Below, in pieces: positions 10,027-23,315 of a DNA stretch of 64,000 nt. Numbering within the stretch: the first letter of the stretch is position 1; every line of letters begins with the position of its first letter. The notes beneath the pieces were generated by a model. That model made no database searches. It had not been told where the DNA came from and saw nothing but the letters and a program-made list of their open reading frames with translations. Source of the DNA: an uncultured Acidimicrobiaceae bacterium (GTDB lineage: Bacteria > Actinomycetota > Acidimicrobiia > Spongiisociales > UBA5794). The stretch covers positions 1 to 64,000 of the forward strand of contig CAMYMC010000035.1 of the NCBI GenBank assembly GCA_947259365.1, read 5' to 3'. Position numbers and translations under genes: made by a program.

Positions 10027-10281
10027 ATGACGGACCCGGAGCCCCGCTCGGCGACGTCGAAGGCCATCGGTGACTGGAGCGCGAGCGGCGACTTCTTCGG
10101 CGCCATTCTCGCCGGTTTGCTCATCGGTCTCGTCTTCGATCAGCTCCTCGGGACCCGTCCATGGCTCGTCGTCGCCGGCATCGTCGCCGGCTTCGCCGTC
10201 GGGTTCTGGCGCATGTACGACATCGCGAGACGCGTCGAGCGTGAGGAGCTGAGGCGCAGGCAAGGACGGCCTCACCCATGA
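10027..10281 (+). CDS. AtpZ/AtpI-family small membrane protein
   Basis: The 84-residue protein has a polar N-terminus and two membrane segments (about residues 20-40 and 45-62), the second ending in a basic tail. This is the layout of the AtpZ family found at the head of F-ATPase operons, proposed to act in assembly or Mg2+ supply. The short GLLIGLVFDQLLG segment is family-like. It overlaps the next gene by 4 bases (ATGA). Confidence 0.8.
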   Translation: MTDPEPRSATSKAIGDWSASGDFFGAILAGLLIGLVFDQLLGTRPWLVVAGIVAGFAVGFWRMYDIARRVEREELRRRQGRPHP

Positions 10282-10748
10282 GACGCATCGGCGAGGACGA
10301 CGGCGGCCCATCGGTGGAGGGCACGGCGTACCACCGGCCCAGTCCCGCGGCGGCGCCGATCGAGGCCCGCATCGCGGTGGAGACGGTGCGCCGGGCGCTG
10401 TTCGTCGGACCCGTCCTCGTCGGTGCGGCGTGGGCGCTGCGGGGGCCCCAAGGCGCCGTGGCGGCCGCCATCGGCGTGGCCGTCGTCGCCGGCAATTTCC
10501 TTCTCTCCGGCGTCGTCCTCTCCAGAGCCGCGGCCGTGTCGCTGCGTGTCTATCATGCGGCCGCCTTGTTGGGCTTTGTCATCCGGCTCGGCCTCATCAC
10601 CCTCATGATGCTCCTCGTGGCGAGTGTGTTCGAGGTCGACCGCCCGGCGCTGGGTATCACGGCGGTGGCCGCCTACCTCACGCTGTTGACCTGGGAGGCG
10701 TGGGCTTTGACGCGGAGCCCGGAAAGGGAGTACGAGTGGACGAACTGA
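10278..10748 (+). CDS. atpI: ATP synthase protein I
   Basis: Accessory membrane protein that assists assembly of the c-ring. The 156 residues comprise a polar N-terminal stretch of about 40 residues and four hydrophobic segments (roughly 45-60, 65-85, 95-115, 122-140), matching the ATP-synt_I family. It overlaps the gene before it by 4 bases and atpB by 13 bases. Confidence 0.8.
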   Translation: MRRIGEDDGGPSVEGTAYHRPSPAAAPIEARIAVETVRRALFVGPVLVGAAWALRGPQGAVAAAIGVAVVAGNFLLSGVVLSRAAAVSLRVYHAAALLGFVIRLGLITLMMLLVASVFEVDRPALGITAVAAYLTLLTWEAWALTRSPEREYEWTN

Positions 10749-11557
10749 TCCTCGCGGCCGCCGAGTGCGATCCTGCCGAGGAGATCATCTGCGCTCCGGA
10801 CGACGTGCTCGAGCTGTTCGAGTTCAAAGACGCGCTGTTCTCCATCGGGCCGTTCGACTTCACGAGAACGGTGTTCCTCATCTTCCTGGCCATGGGGATC
10901 GTGCTCTTCGTGCTCTGGTGGGGCCTTCGGGACCGGGGGAGCCTCGTCCCCACCAGGTTCGGTGCCGCCGTGGAGGCGCTCGTGAACTTCGTCCGCAACG
11001 ACATCGCCATCGACATCATCGGGCCCGAGGGCGTCCGCTACGCCCCATACCTCCTGACGATCTTCACGTTCATCCTCGTGGGCAACCTGTTCGAGGTCAC
11101 GCCGCTCGTGAACTTCCCGATCACATCGCGGATGGCGATCCCCGGCTTCCTCGCCCTCGTGACCTGGGTCATCTTCGTCGTCGTCGGGTTCGCCAAGAAT
11201 GGGTTCTCGTATCTCCTGGGGACGATCTGGCCGACCTCGGTGCCGGTGGCCCTCCGTCCCCTCGTCGGCCTCATCGAGCTCGTGTCGATCTTCATCCTCC
11301 GCCCGATCACACTCGCCGTCCGACTCTTCGCCAACCTCGTCGCAGGCCACCTCATGCTCAGTCTGCTGCTGGCCTCGGGGTGGATCTTCATCTCAAGCGT
11401 CGGCGACATCGGAGCGCGGGCGATCATCGGTGTGCCGTGGTTCGTCTTCGGACTCGGCATCTACCTCTTCGAGATCGTCGTCTCAGTGCTCCAGGCGTAC
11501 ATCTTCACGCTGTTGTCGGCTGTCTACGTGCAAACGTCGATCCACCCGGAGCACTGA
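10736..11557 (+). CDS. atpB: F0F1 ATP synthase subunit a
   Basis: Stator proton-channel subunit. From the GTG start the protein is 273 residues with five to six membrane helices. The essential arginine helix is visible as RPITLAVRLFANLVAGHLML, where the Arg in AVRLFAN faces the c-ring carboxylate. The frame stays open upstream, but GGAAAGGGAG at 10721-10730 marks the GTG at 10736. Confidence 0.95.
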   Translation: MDELILAAAECDPAEEIICAPDDVLELFEFKDALFSIGPFDFTRTVFLIFLAMGIVLFVLWWGLRDRGSLVPTRFGAAVEALVNFVRNDIAIDIIGPEGVRYAPYLLTIFTFILVGNLFEVTPLVNFPITSRMAIPGFLALVTWVIFVVVGFAKNGFSYLLGTIWPTSVPVALRPLVGLIELVSIFILRPITLAVRLFANLVAGHLMLSLLLASGWIFISSVGDIGARAIIGVPWFVFGLGIYLFEIVVSVLQAYIFTLLSAVYVQTSIHPEH

Positions 11558-11607
11558 CGGCGGCGTCGAGCAGCGAGCTTTCGACCAACATGACCACACA
11601 CACATAG

Positions 11608-11907
<300 letters not shown>

Positions 11908-11919
11908 GAGCGCAATCCC

Positions 11920-12477
11920 ATGGTGCTGCCTACGAACGTGCTGATCCTCGCTGCGGAGTCCGCAGAGGAGAGCGAGGGGATCGATCTCCTGCTCCCCGCG
12001 ACCTCGGAACTCATCGCCGGGATCCTGGCGTTTCTCATCATCGGCTACTTCGCCTGGAAGTACGTGTTCCCCACGATCACGAAGACCCTCGAAGCCCGCC
12101 AGTCTGCCGTCAAGGCGGAGCTTGAGTCGGCAGAAGCCGCCAAGGTGGAGGCCGAGAAGCTCCGCAGCGACTACCGGGAGCAGGTCGCCGGCGCTCGGGA
12201 GGAGGCGAACCGCATCGTCGAGGAGGCCCGCCAGGCCGGCGAGGCCGTACGCGCCGACATCCTGGCCAAGGCCGAGCAGGAAGCATCGGCCATCAAGGAG
12301 CGTGCCCGAGCCGATATCGAGGGGGAACGGGAGCGCGTCGCCGCATCCATCCAGCGGGAGGTGGCGAACCTGTCCCTCGACGTGGCCGAGAAGGTCATCG
12401 GCTCGACCCTCGACCGGGAAGCCCAGCAGGCGCTCGTGGCCCGTTACATCGACGATCTCGGGCGAGACGGGGGCTGA
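11920..12477 (+). CDS. atpF: F0F1 ATP synthase subunit b
   Basis: Peripheral stalk subunit. Its 185 residues comprise one membrane helix (about residues 25-50, ELIAGILAFLIIGYFAWKYV) followed by a long charged coiled coil rich in Glu, Arg and Ala to near the end. It has the normal length. atpH begins 3 bases after its stop. Confidence 0.95.
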   Translation: MVLPTNVLILAAESAEESEGIDLLLPATSELIAGILAFLIIGYFAWKYVFPTITKTLEARQSAVKAELESAEAAKVEAEKLRSDYREQVAGAREEANRIVEEARQAGEAVRADILAKAEQEASAIKERARADIEGERERVAASIQREVANLSLDVAEKVIGSTLDREAQQALVARYIDDLGRDGG

Positions 12478-12480
12478 TCC

Positions 12481-13023
12481 GTGGAGGGACCCACCAGCGC
12501 CCGGGTCATCGACGGCTACGCCGCCGCGCTCCTCGATGTCGCCGACGCCGAGGAAACGGCAGATGACGTCGTCGACGAGGTGTTCCGTATCGCCCGGGCC
12601 TTCGACGCCAACGACGAGCTCAGAGCGACGCTGTCGGACCTGCGAGTACCCGTCGAGCGGAAGCAGGCCGTCGTCGCCGACATCCTCGAGGGGCGGGCAT
12701 CGAAGGTCACGATCGCGCTCGTCAACCTCGTCGTCGGCGCCGGCCGCACCGGCGACCTCGTCGCCATCGCCAACCGGATGGCGGATGTCGCTGCAGAGCG
12801 CGAGGAGATGACGATCGCCGAGGTGAGGAGCGCGGTCGACCTCGACGCGGAGACGGTCGACCGACTCGAGACCAGGCTCGCCGAGGTGACCGGCAAGCGG
12901 GTGAAGGCAAAGGTCGTCGTCGACCCAGACCTGGTCGGCGGCGTCGTGACGAAGCTCGGAGACACGGTCTTCGACGGGTCGGTGAAGAGCCGGCTCCAGG
13001 ATCTGCGAGAGGCATGGGGATAG
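12481..13023 (+). CDS. atpH: F0F1 ATP synthase subunit delta
   Basis: Joins the peripheral stalk to the top of F1. The 180-residue protein has the OSCP/delta layout: a helical N-domain starting with ARVIDGYAAALLDVA and a C-terminal region ending in GVVTKLGDTVFDGSVKSRL, the family signature. It starts at GTG and is not fused to subunit b, unlike in Mycobacterium. Confidence 0.94.
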   Translation: MEGPTSARVIDGYAAALLDVADAEETADDVVDEVFRIARAFDANDELRATLSDLRVPVERKQAVVADILEGRASKVTIALVNLVVGAGRTGDLVAIANRMADVAAEREEMTIAEVRSAVDLDAETVDRLETRLAEVTGKRVKAKVVVDPDLVGGVVTKLGDTVFDGSVKSRLQDLREAWG

Positions 13024-13026
13024 CCG

Positions 13027-14556
<1,530 letters not shown>

Positions 14557-14565
14557 CGGGCAACC

Positions 14566-16836
<2,271 letters not shown>

Positions 16837-16837
<1 letters not shown>

Positions 16838-17181
16838 TGCCGGATCATCCCCTCTTCGCCGTCGACGTCGTCACCCCCGAGTCCATCGTGTGGTCGGGAG
16901 AGGCCGAGTTCATCTCGGCGCGTACGACGGAGGGGGAGATCGGCATCTACGCCGCCCACGAGCCGCTCATGGCCGCCCTCGCCACCGGTGCCGTGCAGAT
17001 CCACGCCGAGGACGGGGTCACCTCCGTCGGCATCCACGGCGGATTCCTCCAGATCTTCAAGGACCAGGTGACGCTTCTCACCGATCGCGCCGAGATCACC
17101 GCCGGTGACCGGGACGAGGCCCTCCGCCTCGCCGAGGAGCTCGCCGCGCTCGAAGCGGACGAGGGGGACGAGGCGCCGTAG
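16837..17181 (+). CDS. atpC: F0F1 ATP synthase subunit epsilon
   Basis: Rotor subunit and ATPase inhibitor. The 114-residue protein shows the N-terminal beta-sandwich (FAVDVVTPESIVWSGEAEF, GEIGIYAAHEPLMA) and a shortened helical C-terminus. The ATG shares its A with the atpD stop (TTGATG). It is the last gene of the operon and is followed directly by a hairpin. Confidence 0.93.
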
Positions 17182-17200
17182 CACCCGGCCCTGCCGGGTG
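17182..17200. terminator. Hairpin at the end of the atp operon
   Basis: A perfect 8-bp stem (CACCCGGC with GCCGGGTG) closes a 3-base loop directly after the atpC stop. It lies between convergent atpC and rtcB and so may end both transcripts. No T tract follows. Confidence 0.65.
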
Positions 17201-17211
17201 AGCCGTCGCGA

Positions 17212-18636
17212 TCAGCCTTTGACGACGCCGAGCGGTCGCAACCGGGCGACCTTGGCGGCAAGCCCGGAGCGGTGGCACACGTCGACCACCTCGTCGACGT
17301 CCTTGTAGGCGTAGGGAGCTTCCTCGGAGAGCAGGCGGACCGAACCCGGTCGGATGGCGATGCCGTCCTCCTCGAGCCTGCGGCGCACCTCGGCGCCGGT
17401 CTCGCGTCGCTTCGCCTTCTTCCTGCTCATCACCCGTCCCGCGCCGTGGGCGGCGCTGGCGAACGCCGGGTTGGTGTCGGTGCCCCGCAGCACCCACGAC
17501 GCGGTGCCCATGCTCCCCGGGATGAGGACGGGCTGGCCCCACGCACTCAGATCGGCGGGGAGGTCTCGATGGCCCGGCCCGAAAGCACGGGTCGCGCCTT
17601 TGCGGTGCACGCAGAGCCAGACGGCGCGACCCCCGACGTCGTGCTCCTCGAGCTTGGCGAGATTGTGGGCGACGTCGTAGACGAGGCGCATCCCCGTCTC
17701 GCGCTCCGACGTGGCGAAGCCGGCGGCGAAAGCGCGCCTCGCTTCGTGGGCGAGGACGTGGCGGTTCGCCCAGGCGAAGTTCGCCGACGCTGACATCGCC
17801 CCGAGGTACGCGGCACCCTCCGCAGAGTCGACGGGGACACACGCGAGCTGACGGTCCGGGACGGTGATCCCGTGGCGAGCCATCGCCGTGCCGAGGAGGC
17901 GGAGCTGGTCGGTGCACGTTTGGTGGCCGAACCCTCGTGACCCGCAGTGGATCATCACCGTCACCATTCCGGCGGCGAGGCCGAAGGCGGAGGCCGCGCC
18001 GCGGTCGTGGACGGCGTCCACGACCTGGACCTCGAGGAAGTGATTCCCGGCGCCGAGGGACCCCAGCTGGCCGCCGCCGCGCTCGAGGGCCCGGCCGCTG
18101 ATCGCATCGGAGTCGGCCCCCGCCGACACCCCACCCTCCTCACATCGGGCGAGGTCGTCCTCCCATCCGTAGCCGGCAGCGAGCACCGCCTCCGCCCCTG
18201 AGAGGAGCACGTCCGCGACGAGGGCGCGGTCGGCGATCGATCCCTTGCCGAGACCTCTCGGGATACGCCGGTCGAGTTCAGCCATCACCGCATCGCGGTG
18301 CGCCTCGAAATCCGCCTCGGTGAACGCCGAGGCGAGGAGGCGGACGCCGCAGCAGATATCGAACCCGACGCCGCCCGGAGACACGACGCCCCCGTCGTCG
18401 ACTGCGGTCGCGGCAACGCCTCCGATGGGGAATCCGTAGCCCCAGTGGATGTCGGGCATCGCGATCGAGGCTTCGACGATGCCGGGGAGATGGGCGACGT
18501 TCGCGACCTGCCGGACCGCCTGTTCCTCCCTCGCCCCGGCGAGGAGCGCCTCGGATGCGTAGACGCGGCCGGGTACTCGCATGCCCTCGAGCGGTGCGAT
18601 CTCCCACACGTCCGCGGAGACGTGCCTCAGGTCCAT
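17212..18636 (-). CDS. rtcB: RNA-splicing/repair ligase RtcB
   Basis: GTP-dependent ligase joining RNA 2',3'-cyclic phosphate (or 3'-phosphate) ends to 5'-OH ends. The 474-residue protein has the metal-site region [13 protein letters not shown] near residue 95, the conserved [11 protein letters not shown] and the region around the GMP-accepting histidine, [16 protein letters not shown]. The ATG at 18636 is preferred over a GTG three bases upstream because CAGAGT sits 7 bases before it. It lies 40 bases downstream of its activator archease on the same strand. Confidence 0.94.
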   Translation of the reverse strand: MDLRHVSADVWEIAPLEGMRVPGRVYASEALLAGAREEQAVRQVANVAHLPGIVEASIAMPDIHWGYGFPIGGVAATAVDDGGVVSPGGVGFDICCGVRLLASAFTEADFEAHRDAVMAELDRRIPRGLGKGSIADRALVADVLLSGAEAVLAAGYGWEDDLARCEEGGVSAGADSDAISGRALERGGGQLGSLGAGNHFLEVQVVDAVHDRGAASAFGLAAGMVTVMIHCGSRGFGHQTCTDQLRLLGTAMARHGITVPDRQLACVPVDSAEGAAYLGAMSASANFAWANRHVLAHEARRAFAAGFATSERETGMRLVYDVAHNLAKLEEHDVGGRAVWLCVHRKGATRAFGPGHRDLPADLSAWGQPVLIPGSMGTASWVLRGTDTNPAFASAAHGAGRVMSRKKAKRRETGAEVRRRLEEDGIAIRPGSVRLLSEEAPYAYKDVDEVVDVCHRSGLAAKVARLRPLGVVKG

Positions 18637-18676
18637 CACCCCAACTCTGACACGCCCGGGCCGGCGTGTCTCGCGC

Positions 18677-19096
18677 TCAGACGTCGAAGATGACCCTGCC
18701 CCACCACTTCTCCCCGGCGCGTTCGACGCGGAGATCGTGGTACGTCACGGCTTTGATGGGTGGGCCGCGCAGCTCGACGCCGGAGAGAGGGCACGTCTCG
18801 GCCGTCACCGTCGCCTCAGTCGTGGTGGCGTCGATGGAGATCGCCCGGATCGCCGCGTCGCCGGACTCGGACACATAGAGCAGCTCGGAGAGGATGTCGA
18901 CGGCGAGCTCGTCGATTGCAGGTGAGGAGATCGTGAACTGGATCGACCCCGTTGCCGGCCGGCGGGCGACCGCATCCATGTCCCACGTGAGGTCGAACAT
19001 GCCGTGGGCGAGGGCCTCGAGCAGCTCCGAGAGCGTGTCCGCCTCCGCCTCGATCCCGGTATCTGCGGTGTGGTCGAGGATCCGGTAGCTGGGCAT
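18677..19096 (-). CDS. Archease, RtcB activator
   Basis: Metal-binding chaperone that promotes guanylylation and turnover of RtcB. The 139-residue protein matches the family throughout: [16 protein letters not shown] at the start with the metal-ligand Asp, [14 protein letters not shown] in the middle and [11 protein letters not shown] near the end. It is placed immediately upstream of rtcB, which supports the function strongly. A TAGCCT box lies 6 bases before the ATG. Confidence 0.93.
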   Translation of the reverse strand: MPSYRILDHTADTGIEAEADTLSELLEALAHGMFDLTWDMDAVARRPATGSIQFTISSPAIDELAVDILSELLYVSESGDAAIRAISIDATTTEATVTAETCPLSGVELRGPPIKAVTYHDLRVERAGEKWWGRVIFDV

Positions 19097-19102
19097 GCCG
19101 AC

Positions 19103-19108
19103 AGGCTA
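19103..19108 (-). promoter_or_regulatory. -10 box of leaderless archease-rtcB promoter
   Basis: Read on the reverse strand, TAGCCT is followed by 6 bases and the ATG at 19096, so the transcript is predicted to start at the start codon. Confidence 0.55.
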
Positions 19109-19181
19109 TCGGTCCCGCAGTCCTGTCTCCCCCGTGACGCGCCGGGGACCGTCCGGGCGGCGTCGCACTCCCGTCAGTCCG

Positions 19182-20300
19182 TCAGCGGTCGCACACCTGC
19201 GCGAGCGTCCAGTAGGGGTTGATCGCCCGGCCACCGCCGGGGTGGATCTGGAAGTGCGTGTGGTACGCCCCGCCCCGGGCGTTCCCGGTGTTCCCGACGT
19301 ACCCGATGAGCTGACCCTGCGAGACCCTCGTGCCGGTCTGGATGCCGCTCGCCCACCCGTCGAGGTGGGCGTAGTAGTACGCGTTGCCGTCGTCCCCGTA
19401 CAACCACACGGCGATGCCGCCGAGCCCGCCCGTCCTGGTCCGCAGCGAACCGCCGATGACGGCGACGACGTTTGTCCCCCGTGACGAGAAGATGTCGGTG
19501 CCCTTGTGGGTCCGGCCCCCCGAGCGGGGTGCTCCCCAGTCGTTGCGGAAGTACAGCGGTGTGGCCTGCGGGCAGATGAGACCGCCGATCGAGCGTCCGT
19601 CGCTGCCGTTCGACTTCGCCTCGGCAGCGCGCCGCTTCGCCTCCTCCTCGGCTCGTCTGCGGGCCAGTTCAGCCTCCCAGAGCTTTCGGGCCTCATGGGC
19701 GGCGGCGTCCTGTCGGTTGAACTCTTCCCGGGCGAGTTCGAGGACGAGGTTGACCTGCTCCAACGCCAGCTCCGCCTCTGCCTGCAGCGCTTCGAGCTCG
19801 GCTCGGTCGGCTTCGAAGCGCTGGGTGAGGCGCTCGAGCTCGCGGGAGACGGCTCTCAGGCGCTCGAGGGAGGCCACGTTCAGCTCACCGGCGCGGTCGA
19901 GGATGGTCTGGCGGGCGACGACGTCCTGGATCGAGTCGGCCTCCAGCGCGACGTCGACGACGGTCGGCGTGCGGTTGATGTACGCCTCGACGACGAGCCG
20001 GCGGGCGGACGCCTCGAGCCCTGCTACCTCCGCCTGGTCGCGCGAGATGCGGCTCTCGAGGCGCTCGACCTGATAGGAGACATCGAAGATCTCCTCGCTG
20101 AGCTCGTCGTAGTAGTCGATTGCCTCGGCGACCTGCTGCTTGACCTCGACGAGCCTGGCGTACGCAGCGTCCCGCTCGGCATTGGCGCGCTCGACCGCCT
20201 CCTCCGTCTGCCCGGTCGCAGCGGGGACGAAGACGACGCTCGCCGCCACGGCGGCGAGGAGGAGGATGATCGGCCGTTGGCGCTTCGGTTCGCCGAACAC
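19182..20300 (-). CDS. Secreted M23 (LytM) metallopeptidase with coiled coil
   Basis: The 372-residue protein is probably an envelope peptidoglycan hydrolase or an amidase activator of the EnvC type. It has a signal peptide (hydrophobic residues 11-27, cleavage likely after ATG-Gln), a long coiled coil (about 33-225), a short linker, and a LytM domain from about residue 255 with the zinc ligands in HKGTDIFS and in YHTHFQIHP. Both ligand motifs look intact, so it may be catalytic. The GTG start has TAACCT 7 bases upstream. Confidence 0.9.
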   Translation of the reverse strand: MFGEPKRQRPIILLLAAVAASVVFVPAATGQTEEAVERANAERDAAYARLVEVKQQVAEAIDYYDELSEEIFDVSYQVERLESRISRDQAEVAGLEASARRLVVEAYINRTPTVVDVALEADSIQDVVARQTILDRAGELNVASLERLRAVSRELERLTQRFEADRAELEALQAEAELALEQVNLVLELAREEFNRQDAAAHEARKLWEAELARRRAEEEAKRRAAEAKSNGSDGRSIGGLICPQATPLYFRNDWGAPRSGGRTHKGTDIFSSRGTNVVAVIGGSLRTRTGGLGGIAVWLYGDDGNAYYYAHLDGWASGIQTGTRVSQGQLIGYVGNTGNARGGAYHTHFQIHPGGGRAINPYWTLAQVCDR

Positions 20301-20393
20301 GGCAGGGAGGTTATACGGAGCGGGCTGCTGGGCGAAACCGTGCGCGACGATCGTGGCCCATTCCGGGGGCCGGCGACGCCCGCCGCAGCCGGG

Positions 20394-20837
20394 TCATTCG
20401 CCCTCGTCGATGCGGGCGACGAAGCGCTGCACCTGCTCGGGGAGCACGCGGCCGACGGCGTCGGCGACGAGCGGGAAGAACAGTGCGGAGAGGGTGCCCC
20501 GCGACACGATGCGCAGCGTCACGACGAGACGGGTGCCATCCCCGTTGCGGTCCATCTTCGTCGTGAGGGTCCCGGCGACCTCGCCACCGTCGAGGTCGAG
20601 CCGCATGAGACGGTCGCGTTCGGCCTCGATGACCTCGGCGGTGCCGCGGTATCGCGTGGGACCGACATGAGCACTCCACCGGTACGAGACGAGGTCGCCG
20701 GCTTCGTCGTGAACCGGATCCCAGACCTCTTCGACCGGGCCGATCCCGGCCCAGGTCTCGACCTGCTGGAGGCGCTCCCAGACCTCGTCGACGCTGCGGC
20801 TCGTGGCCGCTTCGTGGGAGAACGTCGCATTCGGCAT
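20394..20837 (-). CDS. SRPBCC (START-like) family protein
   Basis: The 147-residue protein has the helix-grip layout: a first strand (ATFSHEAATSRSVDEVWERL), a central beta-sheet, and a long C-terminal helix (LPEQVQRFVARIDEG). Such proteins bind hydrophobic ligands; the ligand here is unknown. The ATG at 20837 is preferred over 20867 because TACGCT at 20850-20855 would place the transcript start between them, leaving a leader of only about 6 bases. Confidence 0.75.
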   Translation of the reverse strand: MPNATFSHEAATSRSVDEVWERLQQVETWAGIGPVEEVWDPVHDEAGDLVSYRWSAHVGPTRYRGTAEVIEAERDRLMRLDLDGGEVAGTLTTKMDRNGDGTRLVVTLRIVSRGTLSALFFPLVADAVGRVLPEQVQRFVARIDEGE

Positions 20838-20955
20838 CGGCGCCGCGAGAGCGTAGTGCCGGAGCACGAAACGGCGCGGCCGCTCACCCGGGTCGCGAAA
20901 ACCTCGTCAGCCGTTGTCTGGCGCTGTTCGCGGTTGTCGTTATCCTTACGGGCTC

Positions 20956-22239
20956 ATGCGCAGGCGTTTCTTGCTCTCACTGCTCGCAAGCGATCTCGCC
21001 GCCCTCGCCGTGGGTCTCGTCGTGGCCTCGCTGCTCGTCTTCGACACCACGCTCGCGTGGAACGCGAGCGTTCCCCCCGGCGCGTCCGTGTGGCCGCTGG
21101 TGTCGCTGCTCGCGGCCGGGATGTTCCTCGGCTCGTACGCGAGCAGGCGGATGTGGGCGCGCGGCGCCCCCCGACCTTCGTACGGACGCGGCTTTGCCAT
21201 CGTGACGTTTGCCGGCGTCTTCACCTCGGTCGGCGTCCTCGTCAGTCGGGTCTACTTCTCCCGCCCCTTCCTCGCAACGGCGCTCGGCGTGACGCTGCTC
21301 CTCGCCCTGTCGCACCGGGCGGTGCGGCGGCGCAGGCCGTGGTCGGAGGCCATGATCCTCGTGACCGGGGAGAAGGGCCTCGTCGACGACATGCGCGACG
21401 CCGACCACGCCGACGTGCTGAGCGTCTTCGACCCGGGCGGCGAGCCGCCGACGGACCCCACCGACACCGACGCCACCCTCGTCGTCGACCTCAGGCCGGT
21501 CATGGCGGACCGGATGGCGCAGTTCGTGTCGTCGTGGAACCTCGCCGGCTACCGGGTCCGACCGCTCGCCACCGTCTACGAGGAGCACACCGGACGGCTG
21601 CCGATCGTCCATCTCGCCGAGGGCTGGGAGTTGACGGCACCGGTCGCCCGCAACGAGTACGCGCCGCTCAAACGCGGCGTCGACATCCTCTTGACCGTGG
21701 CGGCGGCGCCGCTGTGGGTTCCGCTGGGCGCCCTCATCTGGGTCGCCGTCAAGCTCGACTCCCGTGGCCCGGCGATCTACCGGCAGGAGCGGGTCGGCAG
21801 GGAGGGGGAGCACTTCACGCTCATGAAGTTCCGCACCATGGTGCTCGACGCCGAGCGCGACGGGCCCCGGTTCGCCTCCCGCGGCGATGCGCGGATGACT
21901 CGCGTCGGCCGGTGGCTGCGACGGTTCCGCATCGACGAGCTGCCGCAGCTGTGGAACGTGCTCCGGGGAGATCTCTCCCTCGTCGGTCCCCGCCCCGAAC
22001 GACCCGTCTTCACCGATCAGTTCGAGCAGTCGATCCCGTTCTACGGCTACCGGCACCTCATCCGGCCGGGAGTGACCGGCTGGGCGCAGGTGAACTACGG
22101 ATATGCCGACGGTGAGGCCGACGCGGTCGACAAGCTCACGTACGACCTCTACTACGTCAAGCACATGTCGCCGTGGCTCGACCTGCACATCCTCGGCAAG
22201 AGCATCTGGACGGTGCTCTCGGGCTTCGGCGCGCAGTAG
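20956..22239 (+). CDS. Polyprenyl-phosphate sugar-phosphate transferase
   Basis: Likely starts exopolysaccharide or glycan assembly by moving a sugar phosphate onto undecaprenyl phosphate in the membrane. The 427-residue protein has four N-terminal membrane helices, a Rossmann-like middle part and, from about residue 235, the catalytic domain of the WbaP/WcaJ type (KRGVDILLT, KFRTMVLDAE, RIDELPQLWNVLRGD, SLVGPRPE, RPGVTGWAQVNY). The start has TATCCT 9 bases upstream. The gene is followed by a GT2 glycosyltransferase. Confidence 0.92.
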   Translation: MRRRFLLSLLASDLAALAVGLVVASLLVFDTTLAWNASVPPGASVWPLVSLLAAGMFLGSYASRRMWARGAPRPSYGRGFAIVTFAGVFTSVGVLVSRVYFSRPFLATALGVTLLLALSHRAVRRRRPWSEAMILVTGEKGLVDDMRDADHADVLSVFDPGGEPPTDPTDTDATLVVDLRPVMADRMAQFVSSWNLAGYRVRPLATVYEEHTGRLPIVHLAEGWELTAPVARNEYAPLKRGVDILLTVAAAPLWVPLGALIWVAVKLDSRGPAIYRQERVGREGEHFTLMKFRTMVLDAERDGPRFASRGDARMTRVGRWLRRFRIDELPQLWNVLRGDLSLVGPRPERPVFTDQFEQSIPFYGYRHLIRPGVTGWAQVNYGYADGEADAVDKLTYDLYYVKHMSPWLDLHILGKSIWTVLSGFGAQ

Positions 22240-22283
22240 GCATCCACGCCGTGCGATGACGCACCGGCCGCGCGGCCGGCACC

Positions 22284-22289
22284 TACGCT
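22284..22289 (+). promoter_or_regulatory. -10 box of leaderless GT2 promoter
   Basis: TACGCT is followed by 6 bases and the ATG at 22296, an exact leaderless arrangement. It suggests the glycosyltransferase can be transcribed apart from the gene before it. Confidence 0.55.
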
Positions 22290-22295
22290 GGCGCC

Positions 22296-23303
22296 ATGGA
22301 TGAGCCTCGCACCTGGCCTGCCGTCTCGGTTGTCATGCCGGCACGCGATGCCGCCGCGTCGGTCTCCGATGCGATGCGCGCCGTCCTCTCCCAGGCGTAC
22401 CCGGGTGATCTCGAGCTCGTTGTCGCCGTCGCCGCCGGCTCCGACGACACGAGGTCGGCGGCGCTCGAGGTCGCCAACGGCGATCCCCGGGTGATCGTGC
22501 TGGAGAACCCCGAAGGCACCGCGTCATCGGGGCTCAACGTCGCGATCCGGAGGTGCCGCGGCGACGTCATCGTCCGCTGCGACGCTCAGGCCCTCCTGCC
22601 GGCCGACTACGTGTTGCGGGCGGTAGGCACGCTCGAGGAAACGGGCGCCGACGTGGTCGGCGGGACACAGGCGGCTTCCGGCACGACCCCGCTCGAGCGC
22701 GCCATCGCCATCGCGATGACGACACCGGTCGGCACCGGCGGGCCTCGGTTTCGCGTCGGCGGCGAGGCCGGGCCGACCGACACGGTGTACCTCGGCGTGT
22801 TCCGCCGCAGCACCCTCGGGGCAGTGGGTCTGTTCGACGAGGCGATGGTGAGGAACCAGGACTACGAGCTCAACCACCGGATCCGCAGCGAAGGCGGCAC
22901 CGTGTACTTCGACCCCGAGCTGACCGTGGCGTACCGGCCCCGGCATTCGCTGCGGGGCCTCTGGAGCCAGTACTACGGCTACGGGACCTGGAAGCGGCGA
23001 ATGCTGCGGAGGCACCCGGAGTCGATCCGGGCGCGCCAGCTCGCCGCTCCGCTGCTCGTCATCGGGCTCGTCGCGTCGCTCGTCGTCGCCTTCACTCCCT
23101 GGCGTGCGCTCGCCATCGTCGTACCCGGGGCGTACACGCTCGCCCTCCTCGTCACGGCTGGCTTCGAGCTCAACCGGCGACGAGATGCGGCGGCGCTGCT
23201 CGCTCCTGCGGCCGTGGCGACGATGCATCTGGCGTGGGGCATCGGGTTTCTCGGATCTGACGGCTCGGCGCCGACGCCCCGGATTCCCGGGCTCGACGGC
23301 TGA
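22296..23303 (+). CDS. Glycosyltransferase family 2 (ExoA-like)
   Basis: The 335-residue protein has a GT-A fold: VSVVMPARDAAASV at the start, the metal site RCDAQA near residue 90 (Asp-Xaa-Gln variant of DxD), and ED-like NQDYELNHRI near 190. A C-terminal half-hydrophobic region (about 245-320) gives two to three membrane helices, as in succinoglycan ExoA. Together with the preceding sugar transferase it suggests surface polysaccharide synthesis. Confidence 0.85.
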   Translation: MDEPRTWPAVSVVMPARDAAASVSDAMRAVLSQAYPGDLELVVAVAAGSDDTRSAALEVANGDPRVIVLENPEGTASSGLNVAIRRCRGDVIVRCDAQALLPADYVLRAVGTLEETGADVVGGTQAASGTTPLERAIAIAMTTPVGTGGPRFRVGGEAGPTDTVYLGVFRRSTLGAVGLFDEAMVRNQDYELNHRIRSEGGTVYFDPELTVAYRPRHSLRGLWSQYYGYGTWKRRMLRRHPESIRARQLAAPLLVIGLVASLVVAFTPWRALAIVVPGAYTLALLVTAGFELNRRRDAAALLAPAAVATMHLAWGIGFLGSDGSAPTPRIPGLDG

Positions 23304-23315
23304 GGCGACGGCTGC

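Noticed and set aside
19506..22115. 869-residue forward open frame
   Set aside because: It is a shadow across the antisense M23 and SRPBCC genes and the sugar transferase; its Arg/Gly/Asp-rich sequence resembles no protein, and the real genes lie in other frames.
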